Shown piece by piece: positions 33,446-42,447 of a stretch of 64,000 nucleotides of DNA; within the stretch, counting starts at the first letter, position 1; each line of letters opens with the position of its first letter. Both the position numbers and the translations under genes were made by a program. Under the pieces are notes generated by a model that had not been told where the DNA came from, searched no databases, and saw nothing but the letters and a program-made list of their open reading frames with translations. This DNA is from MW101C3 sp943367595 (GTDB lineage: Bacteria > Cyanobacteriota > Cyanobacteriia > PCC-6307 > Cyanobiaceae), in NCBI GenBank assembly GCA_943367595.1, contig CALRJS020000003.1, forward strand, positions 62,001 through 126,000, given 5' to 3'.

Positions 33446-33558
33446 TGGCTTGATTTTGGGCATTCCAGGCTGCACAGCAATCAGGCGCAGACGAAAATCA
33501 CGCTATCGGCGTATTGTTGTGAAGCACCGATTCGCTGAAGCCGGAGTCAAGCACCGGA

Positions 33559-33804
33559 GTGAGTCAATTAATGAGCAGCTTGCCCATGAATAAGTCGTTT
33601 TCTGAGCAGATCAAAGCCATTTTCGAGGCTGATGGCGCTCAGAACGGCATCTCCCAACCGAGGACCAAGGACATTGGTAACCCCGAACACTCCTCACATC
33701 GGCCATGCATGGAGAGCTCAGCCAACTCTCATCAAGCCTGCGCAGATTGCATGGACGCAACAAACCAGGAATTGAATGATTGCCTACCGAGATCATTCCC
33801 GTAA
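33559..33804 (+). CDS. small hypothetical protein
   Basis: 81 residues from a GTG (an ATG at 33571 is equally possible). N-terminal MNKSFSEQIKAIFEADG looks like an amphipathic helix. The C-terminal half has four cysteines, three in ACADCMDATNQELNDC. Base composition is markedly more AT-rich than the neighbours, suggesting recent origin or transfer. A precursor peptide is conceivable, but no modification enzyme is nearby. Confidence 0.4.
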   Translation: MSQLMSSLPMNKSFSEQIKAIFEADGAQNGISQPRTKDIGNPEHSSHRPCMESSANSHQACADCMDATNQELNDCLPRSFP

Positions 33805-34284
33805 ACTTCTTCTCTGCCCCGTGATAGGTATCCCAACGGGATCCCTTAGCTCTTCCACCAGAGCTGCACGCTGTCCCCTATATGCAGATCCGCACTATGC
33901 TGATGAGATACGCGCCGCTCCGCAGGACCCGGCTATCCAGGCAGCGTCTGAACCAGTCAGATTCTGATCAGAACGAGGCTTCGAGTTGTCCGAGCTCTGA
34001 GAGACACAGGGCACATCGCTTCTGGCGCCGCCTCGGATTTCCTCGCGGCCACCGTCAGAAGCCCTGCCCACACCGTTGCCACCATCACCGTGAGCCTCCG
34101 GGCCACGGCAGGCAACTGTGCCACAGGTCATGGGTGCTGAAGCCATGCATCAGCACGTTCACCCCAACATGCAGCACCCCACGCGCCACAACAGGCACCG
34201 CAGCATGCAACACCCGTGTCACCGGCAGTGACGTCCTCCGTTCTTCACGGAACACCTCATCCGTACAAATACCGGCACCCCATC
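33805..34284. other. intergenic region, no gene recognised
   Basis: Frames here have no protein-like pattern. Near 34140-34215 there are loosely repeated ATGCA and CACC words. The promoter of the following ribbon-helix-helix gene should lie at the 3' side. Confidence 0.5.
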
Positions 34285-34620
34285 ATGACTTCCCCATCAC
34301 CGCAGCCCAACCAACAACAAGCCTCTCCACCCAAAACTCCAAGCGAGCGCTTTCGGATCATGCAACGTCAACCACGCCGCATCTCCATCACCATCAGCTA
34401 TCAGGTGTTTCAGACGCTCCTGAACCGCTCGGAAGAGGAAGGTCGTTCGATGTCGAACCTCTGTGGCTTTCTGCTGGAGGAAGTGCTTCACCAGCAGGCG
34501 CCCTCTGCCGCCCCCGCCGAAGCTCCTGTTGTGCAACCTGGCGTGACGAGCAGAAGCCACCTGCGCTTCAGCCCTTACACGCCTGAGGCGGCACCCACCC
34601 ACAACGGCAGCTTTCTCTGA
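34285..34620 (+). CDS. ribbon-helix-helix-like DNA-binding protein
   Basis: 111 residues. The core RRISITISYQVFQTLL followed by RSEEEGRSMSNLCGFLLEEVL fits a CopG/Arc-type ribbon-helix-helix domain. Pro/Gln-rich and Ala/Pro-rich tails surround it. No toxin gene is adjacent, so it may be a solitary regulator. ATG at 34285 is the first that keeps the core; its ribosome site is weak. Confidence 0.65.
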   Translation: MTSPSPQPNQQQASPPKTPSERFRIMQRQPRRISITISYQVFQTLLNRSEEEGRSMSNLCGFLLEEVLHQQAPSAAPAEAPVVQPGVTSRSHLRFSPYTPEAAPTHNGSFL

Positions 34621-34658
34621 ATCCGGCCCTATCGGCAGTGGGGCGCCCTGCGTTTGGT

Positions 34659-35420
34659 TCAGGCCAGCGCCTGCCGCTGTTGATGGGGAAGATCCAGGCA
34701 GTAGCCCATGCCGTAGATCGTCTTGAGAAAGCGCGGTCGATGCGGCTCCGGCTCGATCTTTGTTCTCAGATGGCGGATGTGGGTGCGGATGCACTCGATG
34801 TCGTCGCCGGTGGCGTGGCCCCACACCTCCTTGAGAATCACCCCCCACGACACGGCCTGGCCATGACGCTGCAGCAGGCAGTGCAGCAGTTCGAATTCCA
34901 GACGGGTGAGACGGACCTGCTGGTCGAACCAGAGCGCCTCCAGTTGTTCTGGACAGAGGGTGAGCGGCCCGTAGGAGAGGATCTCCGGCGTGACTAGGGC
35001 CAGCGGCGCTTCCAGCTGGTGGCGCAGCAGGGCCCGGATGCGCACGAACACCTCCTCCACCTCGAAGGGTTTGAGGACGTAGTCGTCGGCGCCGCAGTTG
35101 AAGGCCTTGAGCTTGTCTTCCTTGCTGGCCAGCGCCGTGAGCACCATCACCGGCACCCGCGCGGTGCGTTGATCGCGCCGCAGGCGCTGCAGCACCGAGA
35201 GACCATCCAGCTTGGGCAGCAGCAGATCAAGCACGATCAGATGGGGCTGGTGCTGCATCGCCATGGCCTGGCCGTGGTGGCCGTCGTCGGCATGGAGAAC
35301 GCGCCAGCCCACCTGCTCCAGCAACGGGGCCAGAACCTCAAGCACGTGCGGCTCGTGGTCGATGAGTTGGATCAGGGGCTGAGCGCGCAACAGGAGAAGT
35401 CGCAGGATGAACTTGCTCAA
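34659..35420 (-). CDS. OmpR/PhoB-family response regulator
   Basis: 253 residues. Receiver domain at about 15-125 with phosphoacceptor Asp65 (LIVLDLLLPKLDG), Thr95 and Lys117 (YVLKPFE). The acidic pocket has Asp21-His22 in place of the usual Asp-Asp pair. The C-terminal winged-helix DNA-binding domain includes RLTRLEFELLHCLLQRHG, the recognition region DDIECIRTHIRHLRTKIEP and the wing TIYGMGYCLDLP. No histidine kinase is nearby. The TTG start is uncertain. Confidence 0.88.
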   Translation of the reverse strand: MSKFILRLLLLRAQPLIQLIDHEPHVLEVLAPLLEQVGWRVLHADDGHHGQAMAMQHQPHLIVLDLLLPKLDGLSVLQRLRRDQRTARVPVMVLTALASKEDKLKAFNCGADDYVLKPFEVEEVFVRIRALLRHQLEAPLALVTPEILSYGPLTLCPEQLEALWFDQQVRLTRLEFELLHCLLQRHGQAVSWGVILKEVWGHATGDDIECIRTHIRHLRTKIEPEPHRPRFLKTIYGMGYCLDLPHQQRQALA

Positions 35421-35613
35421 TGCTGCTGAGGTTCATCATCATGCGAGTGGAATGTCTTGATAAAGAAATACTGAAAATCCTGATTGTCTTATGGATTCAA
35501 TAAGGAAGTCTTTGGATTCTCAGAAATCCTTCAGCAAGAAGCGCAGTCACCGCCGCCATGCCGGCCTCAAGGCCTGCCAGAGGGTCAACCTTGCGCTCAG
35601 CGAAGCCTCAGCC

Positions 35614-35677
35614 CAGGCAAAGCTCGGTTCCATTCAGGCAAAGCTCGGTTCTGTCAAGCCTCAACCGCGGGTTGAGG
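35614..35677. repeat. 21-base tandem repeat plus an 8-pair hairpin
   Basis: CAGGCAAAGCTCGGTTC at 35614-35630 recurs at 35635-35651. It is followed by CCTCAACC-GCG-GGTTGAGG (35659-35677), a perfect 8-pair stem. On the minus strand this lies between gor and the response regulator and could terminate gor. Confidence 0.8.
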
Positions 35678-35712
35678 CCTCATCGGCCAACAGTGAGGGG
35701 ATGCCGCGCTCC

Positions 35713-35838
35713 GTGAGGGTGTGCCTCACTCCAGGCAGCACATCAGGAGGATGTGCCGCGCTCAGTGAGGGTATGCCTCACTTCAGGCAGCACTTCAGGA
35801 GGGTGTACGGCACTCCGTGAGCGTGTGCAGCGCTCAGT
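35713..35838. repeat. 52-base tandem repeat (about 2.4 copies) after gor
   Basis: Units begin GTGAGGG at 35713 and 35765, with a partial copy at 35817 that enters the last codon of gor. In the second unit GTGAGG-GTATG-CCTCAC forms a 6-pair stem, and the first unit has the same stem with one loop change. The 35421-35833 spacer thus consists mostly of repeats and has no convincing gene. Confidence 0.85.
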
Positions 35839-37240
35839 TCGGCATGGTGACGAACTCTTCCGCCACGGTGGGATGCAGCGCCATGGTGCGATCGAAATCG
35901 GCCTTGGTGGCCCCCATGCCGATGGCGATCGCTGCCATCTGAATGATCTCGGCGGCGTGCTCGCCCACCATGTGGCAGCCCACCACCTTGCCCGTGGCCA
36001 CCTCCACCACCAGCTTCAGCAGGCAGCGGGGGCCGCTCTTGGGGAGGGCCTGGGCCATCGAGCGGAAGCGGGCCCGATGAATGCGGATGCCGTCGGCGCC
36101 GAAATGCTCGATCGCCGCTTCTTCGCTGAGGCCCACGGTGGAAAGCTCCGGCTGGCTGAACACGGCACTGGCCACCAGGTCGTGGTCCACCTGGCGCGGC
36201 TTGCCGCCGTAGACGCTGTCGGCAAAGGCGCGCCCCTCATCCACCGCCACCGGCGTGAGGTTGATGCGGTCGGTCACGTCGCCCACCGCAAAGATGTGGG
36301 GCACGTTGGTGCGTTGATCGGCATCCACCGGGATGCGGCCCGCCTCGCTGGCCACACCGGCGGCTGCCAGGTGCAGCGGCTCCAGCCGGGGCCGCCGGCC
36401 CGTGGCCAGCAGCACACCGCCACAGGCCAGCTGCTCGCCGTCCTGGGTGGTCACCTGCAGATCACCGGGGGTGCCGCTGATGGCGGCGGGGCTGTGGCTG
36501 AAGCGGATGTCGATGCCGGCCTCCTCCATCCCCTCGCGCACGGCGCCGGCCAGCTCGAGATCAAAACCGCGCAGCAGGTGATCGCCGCGCACCAGCTGGG
36601 TGACGGCCACGCCCAGGCCATTGAGGATGCAGGCGAACTCGCAGGCGATGAAGCCTGCACCCACGATCACCACCCGTTGGGGCAGTTCCTCCAGCAGGAA
36701 CATGTCGTCGCTCACCCAGGCCAGCTCGGCGCCCGGCAGCACCGGCCGCTGGGGCACGCCACCGGCGGCGATCAGCACCCGCTCCGCTCGCAGGCGGCGG
36801 CTCGCGGTGCTGGCGGCTGCCTCACCGGTGGTGTCTTCGCTGGCCACCACATCCACGTGATGGGAATCGGCGAAGCGGCCCCAGCCGCGCACCAGCTCAA
36901 CGCCGGCCTTTTCGAGAAAGCCGATGTGCAGCGCATTGAGCCGGTCGACCTCGGCGCGCACATTGGCCAGCAACCGTCCCGGCTCGCAGCTGTCGGCCTG
37001 CACCGTCCAGCCGAACGCCTCGGCGTCGTCAAGGATGTGGCGGTAGGCCGAGCCGTACACCAACAGCTTCTTGGGCACGCAGCCACGGATCACGCAGGTG
37101 CCACCCACCCGATCGCCTTCCAGCACGGCCACCCGAGCGCCGTAGGAGGCCGCCCGCTTGGCCGCTGCCAGGCCACCGGAGCCGGCGCCGATCACCACCA
37201 GATCGAAGCTGTCTTCGGCGGGATGGGGGGAAGCTGTCAC
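35834..37240 (-). CDS. gor: glutathione reductase-type pyridine nucleotide-disulfide oxidoreductase
   Basis: 468-residue flavoenzyme that reduces glutathione disulfide with NADPH. FAD motif GAGSGG at 18-23, redox cysteines Cys49 and Cys54 in GGTCVIRGCVPKK, the NADPH domain GAGFIACEFA, the second FAD motif FAVGDVTDRINLTPVA, and the C-terminal catalytic MALHPTVAEEF with the active-site His. Third gene of an operon behind an ArsR regulator and a pentapeptide-repeat protein. Confidence 0.92.
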   Translation of the reverse strand: MTASPHPAEDSFDLVVIGAGSGGLAAAKRAASYGARVAVLEGDRVGGTCVIRGCVPKKLLVYGSAYRHILDDAEAFGWTVQADSCEPGRLLANVRAEVDRLNALHIGFLEKAGVELVRGWGRFADSHHVDVVASEDTTGEAAASTASRRLRAERVLIAAGGVPQRPVLPGAELAWVSDDMFLLEELPQRVVIVGAGFIACEFACILNGLGVAVTQLVRGDHLLRGFDLELAGAVREGMEEAGIDIRFSHSPAAISGTPGDLQVTTQDGEQLACGGVLLATGRRPRLEPLHLAAAGVASEAGRIPVDADQRTNVPHIFAVGDVTDRINLTPVAVDEGRAFADSVYGGKPRQVDHDLVASAVFSQPELSTVGLSEEAAIEHFGADGIRIHRARFRSMAQALPKSGPRCLLKLVVEVATGKVVGCHMVGEHAAEIIQMAAIAIGMGATKADFDRTMALHPTVAEEFVTMPN

Positions 37241-37306
37241 GGCTGATCAGAGCACGATTGGATCAATCATGCAGGGCGGGGCGTGCCTCCGCTGCCGGCC
37301 AGACGC

Positions 37307-37918
37307 TCAGCCCGGCAGCTCATCAAGCTGGCAGGTCTGCAGGTCGCAGCCGCTCAGATCGGCGCCGCGCAGGTCGGCCTGCCGAAGATCGGCGCCGTAA
37401 AGGCAGGCCCCCACCAGACGGGCCCCCTGCAGACGCACCCCGGAGAGGCGGGCAAAGCTGAGGTCAGCGTCGGTGAAATCGGCACCGCTCAGGTCGGTGG
37501 GCTGATCCTGGCCGGGGCGGAAATCCGCCTCCACCAGCCGCGCCTGACGCCACACGCTGCCGGCCGCCGCTATGCCCCGCAGGCAGCTGCGATGCAGGGC
37601 AGCACAATTGAATTCGGCGCCCTGCAGGCGGGCACCGGAGAGATCGGCCTCCTGCCAGGAGCTGGCGTGGGCCCGGAGCTGGCGCATGTCAGCTCCCCAG
37701 AGCAGGGCCTGCTGGAAACAGGCCCCTTCCAGCTGGCTGCCACGCAGGTCGGCATGGCCGAGCCGGATCGCGCGGAACTGGCCGCCACGCAGGTCGCAAC
37801 CGGCGAGCACCAGCTCCACCGCATCGGCTTCCGGCAAGGTCAGACCCGGAAAAGCCCGCTCACCAGCCGCCAGGGAGACGCGCAGGTCGTTGATGGTGGT
37901 GGGCAGGCGGGGAGCCAT
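37307..37918 (-). CDS. pentapeptide-repeat protein
   Basis: 203 residues made largely of A(D/N)LxX pentapeptides (for example ADLRGSQLEGACF, ADLSGARLQGAEF, ADLRQADLRGADL), expected to fold as a right-handed quadrilateral beta-helix. An interruption near residues 110-140 (RQARLVEADFRPGQDQ) splits it into two blocks. Function unknown. Its ATG follows the arsR TGA with no gap, so the pair is coupled. Confidence 0.88.
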   Translation of the reverse strand: MAPRLPTTINDLRVSLAAGERAFPGLTLPEADAVELVLAGCDLRGGQFRAIRLGHADLRGSQLEGACFQQALLWGADMRQLRAHASSWQEADLSGARLQGAEFNCAALHRSCLRGIAAAGSVWRQARLVEADFRPGQDQPTDLSGADFTDADLSFARLSGVRLQGARLVGACLYGADLRQADLRGADLSGCDLQTCQLDELPG

Positions 37919-38227
37919 TCAGAGGCTGGTGGAGAGGGCGTCGAGTTGCTGACGGCGAGCTGCCAGCAGGAGGTCCTGGCAGGCGGCGATCAGCTGGAAC
38001 ACGTTGGGATCAATCACTTCGTAGAACACCAGGCTGCCTTCCGGCCGCCTTCGCACCACACCGGCGATCATGAGTAGCTTCAGGTGCTTCGACACAAGCG
38101 CCTGGCTGAGGCCGGTTTTTTCCACCACCGCCGTGACGTTCAACGGGCCTTGGCGCAAGCACTGGAGCACGAGCAAGCGACTGGGCTCTGAAAAGACCTT
38201 GAAGTGCTCCGCCAGAGCTTCCATCAT
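37919..38227 (-). CDS. ArsR-family transcriptional regulator
   Basis: 102 residues: FKVFSEPSRLLVLQCL, recognition helix TGLSQALVSKHLKLL, wing GSLVFYEVIDPN. No canonical ArsR/SmtB metal box. Cys23 and Cys83 are the only cysteines and sit in the second and last helices, a placement that would suit thiol or persulfide sensing. It leads an operon with a pentapeptide protein and gor, so oxidative, thiol or metal stress is a plausible signal. An upstream start at 38266 would run into the possible operator. Confidence 0.85.
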   Translation of the reverse strand: MMEALAEHFKVFSEPSRLLVLQCLRQGPLNVTAVVEKTGLSQALVSKHLKLLMIAGVVRRRPEGSLVFYEVIDPNVFQLIAACQDLLLAARRQQLDALSTSL

Positions 38228-38263
38228 GCCTTCGCGCCCTTCCACCGCCTTTGTGTCCAGACG

Positions 38264-38278
38264 CACACGTTGGGTGTG
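38264..38278 (-). promoter_or_regulatory. possible operator of the arsR-gor operon
   Basis: CACAC-GTTGG-GTGTG is a perfect 5-pair inverted repeat 37 bases before the arsR start. ArsR proteins bind such repeats and commonly repress themselves. Weak evidence. Confidence 0.3.
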
Positions 38279-38372
38279 AGCTTACCTCTCGAAGGGTTCA
38301 ACTCCCGCTGCCGGGCGTCGGACCGGACAGGCGGCGGGCTTGCCCTGTTGGCACCAACTACGATAGGGAACG

Positions 38373-39557
38373 GTGCAGTACTTAAGCCGAGTGGTCGACA
38401 GCGCGGAGCAACCGATAACCGGAACATCCGATAGTCCGGCGGGCAACCCTCAGCAGCAACCCATTTTCGAGTCGGCAACCGGTTCAGATCAAGATGAACT
38501 GGCGGGCGTTGTGCTGCTGATCAGCGGCGGCATGTTCGCGTTTTTCCTGATTCTGAATGTGGCGGCTCTTCTGCCTCTGAGAATTCGGGAACCCGTGTGG
38601 TTGTTGAGCGCCATCGGCTCCGTCTACGGCAGCATCTTTTATCCGCTGCTGGGTGTGGGGCTGATCGCCCTGTTGGTGATCCTGCGCCCTGAGGATCCAC
38701 GTCCACGGCGCTGGCTGGCCCGCTGCCGCCGCCTGAGCCTGGCGGTGATGGTGGGCTTCCTGCTGCTGATTCCTCTGCAGATCACGGGAATCGCCAGGCT
38801 GGCCGTCCTCCAGGACGTGCCCGCCACCCGCACCCTCTCCACGATCACCGCGGTGACCACGCAGGTGAGGGCCGCTGCCACTGTGCCCGAACTGGCGCAG
38901 GTGATCAGCAGGCTTCCCAACGCCCCCCAGCTGCCAGGCAACATCGACGCCAATTCGTTCCCCCCCTTCAAGCAGCAGTTGATTGCAGAACTGGAGCGGA
39001 ACATCAAGCGCCTTCAGGCTGAGCAGCGAGAGGCCCGTCAGCAGCGCTTCTTCAACGACGTCGGCACCGGCATCAAGGGCACGATCGTGTGCCTGCTGTT
39101 CTCCCTGATCTTTGCCGGTCTGGGCCAGAGCCACCCCAGCAAGCCATCGGTGCTGGGTGGCTTCCTGATGCGACGGGCCAGCCGCCAGGAGCGTTCGGAG
39201 CAACGCCGGCGGGAGTGGCTTGAGCAGCAACAGCAGCAGCGCCTTGACCGCGAGCACGCGGAGGCGATGAAAAGCTTCCGGGAGATGGCTCAGGCCAACC
39301 GCAAGGCCACCAAACAGCGCAGTGAACGGCTTCCCAGGATTCCGAAAAACCCCGCACCCCTGGATCAGCCGGCAGGGTGGCGCCGCTGGTGGCCGGCCGG
39401 GCGGGGAGGATCCGCCACCAGGGGCTTCGGCCCCACAATCGACAGAGTCGACCCCTACATCAGCCAGCTGGCGGCGCTCAACGAGGCCGACGCCGCCGAC
39501 CAGGAAGCCGGCCAGACCAGCAACCAGGGTCAGAGCACGCCGCCCAAGGATTCCTGA
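38373..39557 (+). CDS. HpsJ-like membrane protein
   Basis: 394 residues from a GTG. Four membrane helices: 45-65, 78-100, 125-142 and 232-250, the third and fourth separated by an extracytoplasmic loop of about 90 residues. The pattern LNVAALLPLRIREPVW...PLLGVGLIALLV resembles HpsJ proteins, which are linked to polysaccharide export and gliding in filamentous cyanobacteria. The long C-terminal tail is Gln/Arg-rich, probably coiled coil, then disordered. Confidence 0.65.
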   Translation: MQYLSRVVDSAEQPITGTSDSPAGNPQQQPIFESATGSDQDELAGVVLLISGGMFAFFLILNVAALLPLRIREPVWLLSAIGSVYGSIFYPLLGVGLIALLVILRPEDPRPRRWLARCRRLSLAVMVGFLLLIPLQITGIARLAVLQDVPATRTLSTITAVTTQVRAAATVPELAQVISRLPNAPQLPGNIDANSFPPFKQQLIAELERNIKRLQAEQREARQQRFFNDVGTGIKGTIVCLLFSLIFAGLGQSHPSKPSVLGGFLMRRASRQERSEQRRREWLEQQQQQRLDREHAEAMKSFREMAQANRKATKQRSERLPRIPKNPAPLDQPAGWRRWWPAGRGGSATRGFGPTIDRVDPYISQLAALNEADAADQEAGQTSNQGQSTPPKDS

Positions 39558-39639
39558 GTGATGGCCACAGGCTGAAATGAGCCGGTGCAGTGAGAAACCT
39601 GGAGGGCGCCAGGCTCTTGGCGGAGAGCATTCGATCGGC

Positions 39640-40509
39640 TCAGGCGGTGAGGGGAACCAGGCTCTTGCTGGAGAGCAGTAATTCCTCTTCCAGGCCCTGG
39701 CGGAGATCCTGGGTGATCTGTTGCATCAGCAGCTTGAAGGCCGGCTGCTGATCGGCGTAGGTGGCGCTGTAGACGATGCCGATCACGTCCTCGTCGATGG
39801 GAGCCTGATCCAGAACGCAATACGACTGCGGAGTGCCCAGGTCACTGACCTGCAGCTGGTTGATCACCCGGGCCACGTTGTGGTCGTGGCTGCGGGGTTT
39901 GCGGATCGTGGCCGGGAGAATGCGGTAGCCCTCTGTTTCCAGACGCCGCACCAGGCGCGGGTGGTGAAGGGTGGGCTCCAGTGCCAGGCGCTCGAACCCC
40001 TTGGCTCCGATCTTTGCCGCCGCTTGCCGCGGTGCCACCCGCCACAAGGGCGTGCGCACCAGAGCTTCGGCCAGCATCGGCTGGCCCTGAAACTGCACAA
40101 TCTTGCGGCCCCGCTCCAGCTCCAGCTCATAGAGGGAGCCGATGAAGGCATCGCAAACCCGCTCGCCCAGCAGCTGAAGGCTGCGGGAGATGTCCGAGTG
40201 GCTGCGCGCCCAGCGCTCCAACCGGAAGCCATTGATGCCCAGCGGGACGAAGGGGTCGGCCTCCAGCCGGCACACCCCTTCGGCCGTACGGATCTTCTGC
40301 GCCGCCGAACGCAGGGTGTCGAGCAGATCGAACAGGTGGCGGCTCTCTGCCTCGGCCAGCAACGCCTCCAGGCAGCGGTGGGCTCGGTTCAGTGTGGCCT
40401 GGGAGTAACTGCAGTCAGCGGCGGCCCGGTTGCAGCTTCCCGAGTAAGTGCACAGTTCATAGAGGGGAAGCCACCGCATCACCATCCTGGTGTCGAGCCG
40501 TTCATTCAT
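39640..40509 (-). CDS. putative DNA-binding regulator, LysR-like N-terminus
   Basis: 289 residues. The start WLPLYELCTYSGSCNRAAAD then CSYSQATLNRAHRCLEALL has the spacing of a LysR-type helix-turn-helix, though with unusual cysteines. The rest is a mixed alpha/beta region (PLGINGFRLERWARSHSDIS; IDEDVIGIVYSATYADQQP) without an obvious LysR effector fold. Likely a divergent cyanobacterial regulator. ATG at 40509 preferred over 40545. Confidence 0.5.
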   Translation of the reverse strand: MNERLDTRMVMRWLPLYELCTYSGSCNRAAADCSYSQATLNRAHRCLEALLAEAESRHLFDLLDTLRSAAQKIRTAEGVCRLEADPFVPLGINGFRLERWARSHSDISRSLQLLGERVCDAFIGSLYELELERGRKIVQFQGQPMLAEALVRTPLWRVAPRQAAAKIGAKGFERLALEPTLHHPRLVRRLETEGYRILPATIRKPRSHDHNVARVINQLQVSDLGTPQSYCVLDQAPIDEDVIGIVYSATYADQQPAFKLLMQQITQDLRQGLEEELLLSSKSLVPLTA

Positions 40510-41133
40510 GCGGGCAGGCATCAAGGCAGAAGTACCTGCTACCACTCAACAGGTTGAAGGGGCATTTAGCGTATTCCTGCTCAGAAGTTGACCAACTTTA
40601 AGGGCATATTCGGAAAATAGTTAATTCACAGGCTTTATTCACGAAAGCCGCGCGGTTTCTGCCTTCTAAGTCAAAAGCTCATACTCAGCTTAAGTCGTCG
40701 CACAGTTCACTCACAGCGCGGGAGCTGCGGCAGCCGGGTTAGAAGCAACAAAGCACAATCCCTGAACCCTGGCAGCCACAAATCTCGACGTCAGGTGGTG
40801 CGCTTGGGGGGATCTAACTGTCAGAACGCATGCAGCGCGACTCGGAGCACCTGATCGAGGCACCCAGGTCGGTACGTAGCCGATGATGCACCCATTGGTG
40901 CCATTTGAGTCGCTGCAGAATGCGGCATCGGCTGAACGCAACCTCGTCGAAGCTGGTGTCTGCAAGCGATGCCGAGCTCCAGGCGGCGAGCCAAGCCCTC
41001 CGAGAGAGCCGGCAGGTCCTGCGTGCAGGGGAGTTCAGCGTCCGGTGGCGCCGCAAGGTGCCGCAGTGACGGCTCCTGTTCACTCTGACCGGCTCTGCCC
41101 TCTACCGTTAATGGCCGCGCCTCACCCCGTCCC
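40510..41133. other. long intergenic region, AT-rich on its left
   Basis: Bases 40560-40690 are clearly AT-richer than the surroundings and probably hold the promoter of the minus-strand regulator. The remaining part has no gene-like frame or recognised RNA. Confidence 0.5.
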
Positions 41134-42447
41134 TTGCCGGACCCTTCCACCATTCCCCTGAGCTGGCCGGAGCTGGAAGCCCTGGCCGCTGAGCCTCCCG
41201 ACCGGGTGGAGGGTCCGTGCAATGCCCAATCCCTGCTGCGCCTGTTCGGGCAGCCGGAAAGCGCCGTGCGCGTCACCCTGTACCGGGACCACCACGCCTG
41301 GTGCCCCTACTGCCAGAAAGTGTGGCTGTGGCTGGAGGAGAAGCGGATCCCCTACCGGGTCCGCAAGGTCACGATGTTCTGCTATGGCGAGAAGGAGGCC
41401 TGGTACGGAAATCTGGTGCCCTCCGGCATGCTGCCTGCCGTCGAGCTGGATGGCCGCCTCCATACCGAGAGCGACGACATCCTCGCGGCACTGGAGCAGG
41501 CCTTTGGGCCCCTCGGCGATGGGCTGCTGGATGCGCGTGTGCTGCCCTTGCGCCAGCTGGAACGGGACCTGTTCCGGGCCTGGTGCCTCTGGCTCTGCCG
41601 GCCCGGCCTCACCCCCCGCGCCGAACAGCTCGCCGCTGAGGCCTTCGATCGGGTGGCCACACGGGTGGATGTTGCCATCGCCGCCACGGCCGGCCCCTAT
41701 TTCCTTGAAAGCTTCGGCACCGCCGATGTGGTGTTCACGCCCTACATCGAGCGCATGAGCGCCAGCCTCCACTACTACAAGGCCTATCCCATCCGCCAGC
41801 GGCACGGCGCCATCGCCCGCTGGTTCGAGGCCATGGAATCCCGGGAGACCTACCGGGGCACCCAGAGCGACTTCCACACCCACGCCCACGACCTGCCGCC
41901 CCAGATGGGGGGCTGCCACCCCAGCGGCACGCCCGCCCAGCGGGCAGCGGCCGAGCGGGTCGACCACGGGCCCTGGCCACTCGGTGCGCCCGATCCTGAA
42001 ACTTCTTTCCCCGAGCCCGCCGGAGCGGCAGCTGAAGCGCTGCAGCGGGTGCTGCGCCACCGTCACACTCTGGCCAGCGTGAATCCCGCTCCAGCCGAAG
42101 CCTTCGATCTGGCGCTGCGCTGCGCGCTCACAGCCCTGTTGCGCGGCACGCCCTGCCCGCTGCCTGCCGGGATCGATCCCAGTGCCGTGATGGGTCTGCA
42201 CTATCTGCGCGACCGGATCAGCGTGCCGCGGGATATGTCGCTGCATGCGGCCCGGCGCCTGCGCCAGGCGCTCACCGTCACCGCCGATGGCGCCATCGCC
42301 GCCATGGCGGCAGGCACAGCCGCTGCCATTCCCGTGGCGCCGGCACTGCCGTTGCGCCACCGCCGCGACCAGAACCCCGCCGCCTTCCATCGCGACGCGA
42401 CGTTCGCCAGCGACAGCCGCAGCGTGGCAGGGCGGAACCGTCCATGA
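41134..42447 (+). CDS. glutathione S-transferase family protein
   Basis: 437 residues. The N-terminal thioredoxin fold begins with VTLYRDHHAWCPYCQKVWLW, whose CPYC (Cys57, Cys60) is of the glutaredoxin/omega-class type. The cis-Pro region SGMLPAVELDG and LHTESDDI complete the glutathione site. An alpha-helical C-terminal domain follows to about residue 240, and a further 190 residues have no recognised domain. Such large GST proteins are usual in cyanobacteria. Start is a TTG. Overlaps the DedA gene by 4 bases. Confidence 0.85.
   Translation: MPDPSTIPLSWPELEALAAEPPDRVEGPCNAQSLLRLFGQPESAVRVTLYRDHHAWCPYCQKVWLWLEEKRIPYRVRKVTMFCYGEKEAWYGNLVPSGMLPAVELDGRLHTESDDILAALEQAFGPLGDGLLDARVLPLRQLERDLFRAWCLWLCRPGLTPRAEQLAAEAFDRVATRVDVAIAATAGPYFLESFGTADVVFTPYIERMSASLHYYKAYPIRQRHGAIARWFEAMESRETYRGTQSDFHTHAHDLPPQMGGCHPSGTPAQRAAAERVDHGPWPLGAPDPETSFPEPAGAAAEALQRVLRHRHTLASVNPAPAEAFDLALRCALTALLRGTPCPLPAGIDPSAVMGLHYLRDRISVPRDMSLHAARRLRQALTVTADGAIAAMAAGTAAAIPVAPALPLRHRRDQNPAAFHRDATFASDSRSVAGRNRP

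Noticed and set aside
35491..35820. Plus-strand frame of 109 codons across the gor-response regulator spacer
   Set aside because: Its second half is built from the 52-base tandem repeat and it lacks any family pattern.
38290..38320. T-arm-like GGTTCAACTCCC, possible tRNA
   Set aside because: The stem does not pair properly and no anticodon or acceptor arm can be drawn around it.
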